From JOPF133 sp035505095 (lineage in GTDB: Bacteria; Acidobacteriota; Terriglobia; Bryobacterales; Bryobacteraceae), in NCBI GenBank assembly GCA_035505095.1, contig DATJRE010000423.1:1-7146 (forward strand): a stretch of 7,146 nt of DNA, written 5' to 3'. The position numbers were made by a program, and so were the translations under genes. This document shows positions 5,333 to 7,146 of the stretch, one piece after another. Below the pieces are notes generated by a model that saw nothing but the letters and a program-made list of their open reading frames with translations, made no database searches and was not told where the DNA came from. Within the stretch, counting starts at the first letter, position 1. The number at the start of each line of letters is the position of its first letter.

Positions 5333-5788
5333 CTACACAGCAGGTTCGAATGGCGCCTCTATAAGCGAAAAACCCGCCTTAGCAACTTCTGCTCCATCAA
5401 GCAACGCGGTGACGTAGTATATTCCAGGCTCCCGGGCACGCAAGCCAAAACCGAATGGCGCATTAAATCCAATTGGGGTGTCGGGTGTTCTCACTTCAGC
5501 CCTTGCATCGTTTGGACCCCCGATGGTTTGGGTCTCACCATCCGGTCGCACTAGCCGCAGTTCCAACGAGTGCTCTATAGGAGCATTTGGAACAAAGCGG
5601 ATCATGAAAAACCCATTTACGAGGACAATTGGAGTTTCCTCTGGGCGCTCCGGATTCTTCCGAAAACAGAATGTGTCGGCAAGCCGGATTGCGCTGGGGA
5701 CTTCGTCTTTCTCTACCAGGATTTTTTCACAAATCAGAACCGTCGCTGAAATGATGTACTCGAGCGGTGGCATTGTAGTATCGAACAT
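5333..5788 (-). CDS. Hypothetical protein, beta-sandwich family (DUF6941-like)
   Basis: The 151-residue product begins MFDTTMPPLEYIISATVLIC and continues EKILVEKDEVPSAIRLADTF. It then has alternating strand segments: VNGFFMIRF (57-65), HSLELRLVRPDGETQTIGG (73-91) and PGIYYVTALLDGAEVAKAGF (121-140). The 'G.YYV..LLDG..VA...F.L' ending is typical of small Ig-like beta-sandwich proteins of unknown function; I recall DUF6941 with the same layout, but this is not verified. No signal peptide or membrane helix is visible. GC is lower than in flanking genes (24 of 60 bases at 5701-5760). The true start may be the ATG at 5773 (MPPLEY), since TATCAT at 5792-5787 overlaps the first ATG and could be its -10. 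No Shine-Dalgarno is seen for either. It converges on the gene at 4945 with 61 nt between them. Confidence 0.65.
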   Translation of the reverse strand: MFDTTMPPLEYIISATVLICEKILVEKDEVPSAIRLADTFCFRKNPERPEETPIVLVNGFFMIRFVPNAPIEHSLELRLVRPDGETQTIGGPNDARAEVRTPDTPIGFNAPFGFGLRAREPGIYYVTALLDGAEVAKAGFSLIEAPFEPAV

Positions 5789-5856
5789 GATACACCAGGC
5801 CCGGTCCAGGAAACTGAACTCTTCTCATCGCGATCTTCACCACGGGCCGCATTCGG

Positions 5857-6528
5857 CTATTGCGAATCGTCTGCGCCCGGCCGCGCCGCCAGGTACAGCA
5901 GCCAGAATAGCGCCAGGGCTACGGCGGCCGCGGTGAACAGATACACCGGCCAGGGGCCCAGGATATTCAGCGCCGAGGCGCTGGCGGGCTTCCGGCAAAG
6001 GTACATATAATCCGTCTTGGCCAGCAGATTGAACCCGCCCGTTATAGCCGCCCAGCCCAGCAGCAATCCGTAGGCACGCCAAACCGCGCCGCGGCGCAGC
6101 GGACAGATCCGGCCGAACACCAGCACCGCCACCGCAATCACGATGCCGCCGTGGGCCAGGAAGAAATAGATCGCCGGATAGGTCGGCCAGGGCGACCACA
6201 GGTCCGGCGTCAGCAGGGCCATTCCGGCGCCGGCCAGTCCCGCGAAATAGGCGAATTCCACCACCCAGGGGATCACTCGCAGGCAGGCGAAAACCGAAAG
6301 CCACACCGCCAGGTCGCAAAGCTGCAGCGGCAGGTTGGCCAGATGCACCCCCTCGTGGGAGTAGCGGAACCCCCACCACACCAGCTCGTTGCCCGCCAGT
6401 CCCCAGCCCAGCGCCAGCCGCACCGGATGCGCCGCTTGCGGGCGGCGCCGGCACAGCACCGCCAACCCCACCGCGGCCGCCGCAATCGCCGCCAGCAGCG
6501 CCAGGTGGAGCGGGCCGAGCAGGCGCAT
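5857..6528 (-). CDS. Seven-helix membrane protein, YwaF/TIGR02206 family
   Basis: The 223-residue protein has about seven predicted membrane helices (approximately 4-26, 36-53, 62-83, 89-107, 118-138, 150-170 and 188-214). Signature motifs of the TIGR02206 family (B. subtilis YwaF) are present in order: LPLQLCDLAVW (66-76), TPDLWSPWPTYPAIYFFLAH (107-126), DYMYLCRKPASASAL (173-187), and GPWPVY (191-196). It is an inner-membrane protein whose biochemical role is unknown in the family. Its length is normal. The ATG overlaps the stop of the upstream dehydrogenase as TGATG, so translation is coupled and the pair forms an operon. It lies in the most GC-rich part of the window. No terminator with a T-run is seen in the 68 nt before the next gene. 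The family assignment is strong; the role is unknown. Confidence 0.85.
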   Translation of the reverse strand: MRLLGPLHLALLAAIAAAAVGLAVLCRRRPQAAHPVRLALGWGLAGNELVWWGFRYSHEGVHLANLPLQLCDLAVWLSVFACLRVIPWVVEFAYFAGLAGAGMALLTPDLWSPWPTYPAIYFFLAHGGIVIAVAVLVFGRICPLRRGAVWRAYGLLLGWAAITGGFNLLAKTDYMYLCRKPASASALNILGPWPVYLFTAAAVALALFWLLYLAARPGADDSQ

Positions 6529-7146
6529 CAGAGCACGGTCGGCAGCACTTGCATTTCCGGCACCGTGGCGCGCGGAGGCAGCTTCGCCACCGCCAGCACC
6601 GCCTCGGCCACATCCACCGGCTGCAAGGCCTGCGCCAGCATCTCGGGCGGCGGTTTGACCGGCCGGAATTCCAGAATTTCGGTGTCCACGAGGCCGGGCA
6701 GGATGGCGCAGGTGCGAATGCCGTTTTCCTTCTCTTCCACGCGGATGGCGTGCGACAGGCCGATCAGCCCGCGCTTGGCGGCCTGATAGGCGGCGCCCGA
6801 GACGTCCGGCACCTGCCCCGAAATCGAGGAAATGAAGATCAGGTGCCCGGACTTGCGCTCGCGCATGGAGGGCAGCACCGCGGCGGTGGCGTAATACGCG
6901 CCATTCAGATTCACCGCCACCATGTGGTCCCAGATCTCCGGGTTGAGGCGCTTCAGGGAACGGTCCGGCGTGTTCGTGCCAGTCACGTACACCATCACGT
7001 CCACGGGGCCGAGCCGCTCGCGGGTGTGCGCGGCAAGCTGCTCCATCTCGGCCGCGTGCGAAGCGTCGCAGCCTTGAATCTCGATGGGCAGGCCTTCCTG
7101 CGCCAGCGCCTTCTGCAAGCCCAGGAGGCGGTCCTGGCGGCGCGCT
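6528..7146 (-). CDS. Short-chain dehydrogenase/reductase (SDR), missing N-terminus at right edge
   Basis: The minus-strand frame stays open from the stop at 6528-6530 to the edge; the TTG at 7118 is internal, since ARRQDRLLGLQ precedes it and is the usual loop after the first Rossmann strand of SDRs. Counting from that TTG, conserved elements are GCDAS (16-20), VYVTGTNTP (43-51, in the place of the NNAG motif), N70 in VNLNG, S98 in FISSISG (95-101), Y111 and K115 in YQAAK, and PGLVDT (141-146). The catalytic Asn-Ser-Tyr-Lys set is complete, so it should be an active NAD(P)-dependent oxidoreductase. About 30-45 residues with the nucleotide-binding TGxxxGxG are outside the window. The substrate cannot be deduced. 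The gene is coupled to the downstream YwaF-family gene. Confidence 0.9.
   Translation of the reverse strand, partial: ARRQDRLLGLQKALAQEGLPIEIQGCDASHAAEMEQLAAHTRERLGPVDVMVYVTGTNTPDRSLKRLNPEIWDHMVAVNLNGAYYATAAVLPSMRERKSGHLIFISSISGQVPDVSGAAYQAAKRGLIGLSHAIRVEEKENGIRTCAILPGLVDTEILEFRPVKPPPEMLAQALQPVDVAEAVLAVAKLPPRATVPEMQVLPTVL

Noticed and set aside
5216..5554. 112-codon open frame on the plus strand opposite the DUF6941-like gene
   Set aside because: It shows no family pattern and lies antisense to a frame with regular beta-strand spacing.

Overview
The window is high-GC bacterial chromosome (a hand count of 6421-6480 gives about 82% GC). Gene content points to Acidobacteriota, most likely a Solibacter/Bryobacterales-type soil bacterium. 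The pointers are an IPT/TIG-first protein, a secreted alginate-lyase-family enzyme, a three-gene sigma factor / anti-sigma / exported-protein unit, and a palindromic 'cgcagaga'-type intergenic repeat. This assignment is inference from remembered protein families; no search was run. I see no rRNA, tRNA, CRISPR array, transposase or phage gene.

Layout. (1) 1-279, minus: N-terminus of an IPT/TIG-domain protein running off the left edge. (2) 511-2210, plus: a small cupin with a complete metal-ligand set, then an exported alginate-lyase-family protein. Both start with GTG, lack a Shine-Dalgarno sequence and have a -10-like hexamer 6-7 nt before the start codon, so leaderless mRNAs are plausible. 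(3) 2221-2282: a repeat with perfect 11-bp inverted ends, in the leader of the next operon. (4) 2308-4425, plus: a tight operon of an ECF-type sigma factor, a zinc-binding membrane anti-sigma factor (ATGA overlap) and an exported protein of unknown function with a strong ribosome binding site. It looks like a self-contained envelope-signalling unit.

(5) About 4430-5830: a lower-GC patch (40-50% in the two blocks counted) with three uncharacterised genes. Two diverge from a shared CATG, so their start codons overlap. The plus-strand one (4945-5271) appears to have lost a C-terminal membrane helix through a one-base frameshift, because a clean transmembrane stretch lies in the next frame at 5229-5315. 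The third (5333-5788, minus) resembles a beta-sandwich family of unknown function. (6) 5857-7146, minus: a short-chain dehydrogenase/reductase cut by the right edge, translationally coupled (TGATG) to a seven-helix membrane protein of the YwaF/TIGR02206 family.

The best candidates for something undescribed are the sigma/anti-sigma/exported-protein operon and the low-GC patch with its overlapping divergent starts and broken membrane tail. I see no complete, recognisable defence or mobile system.
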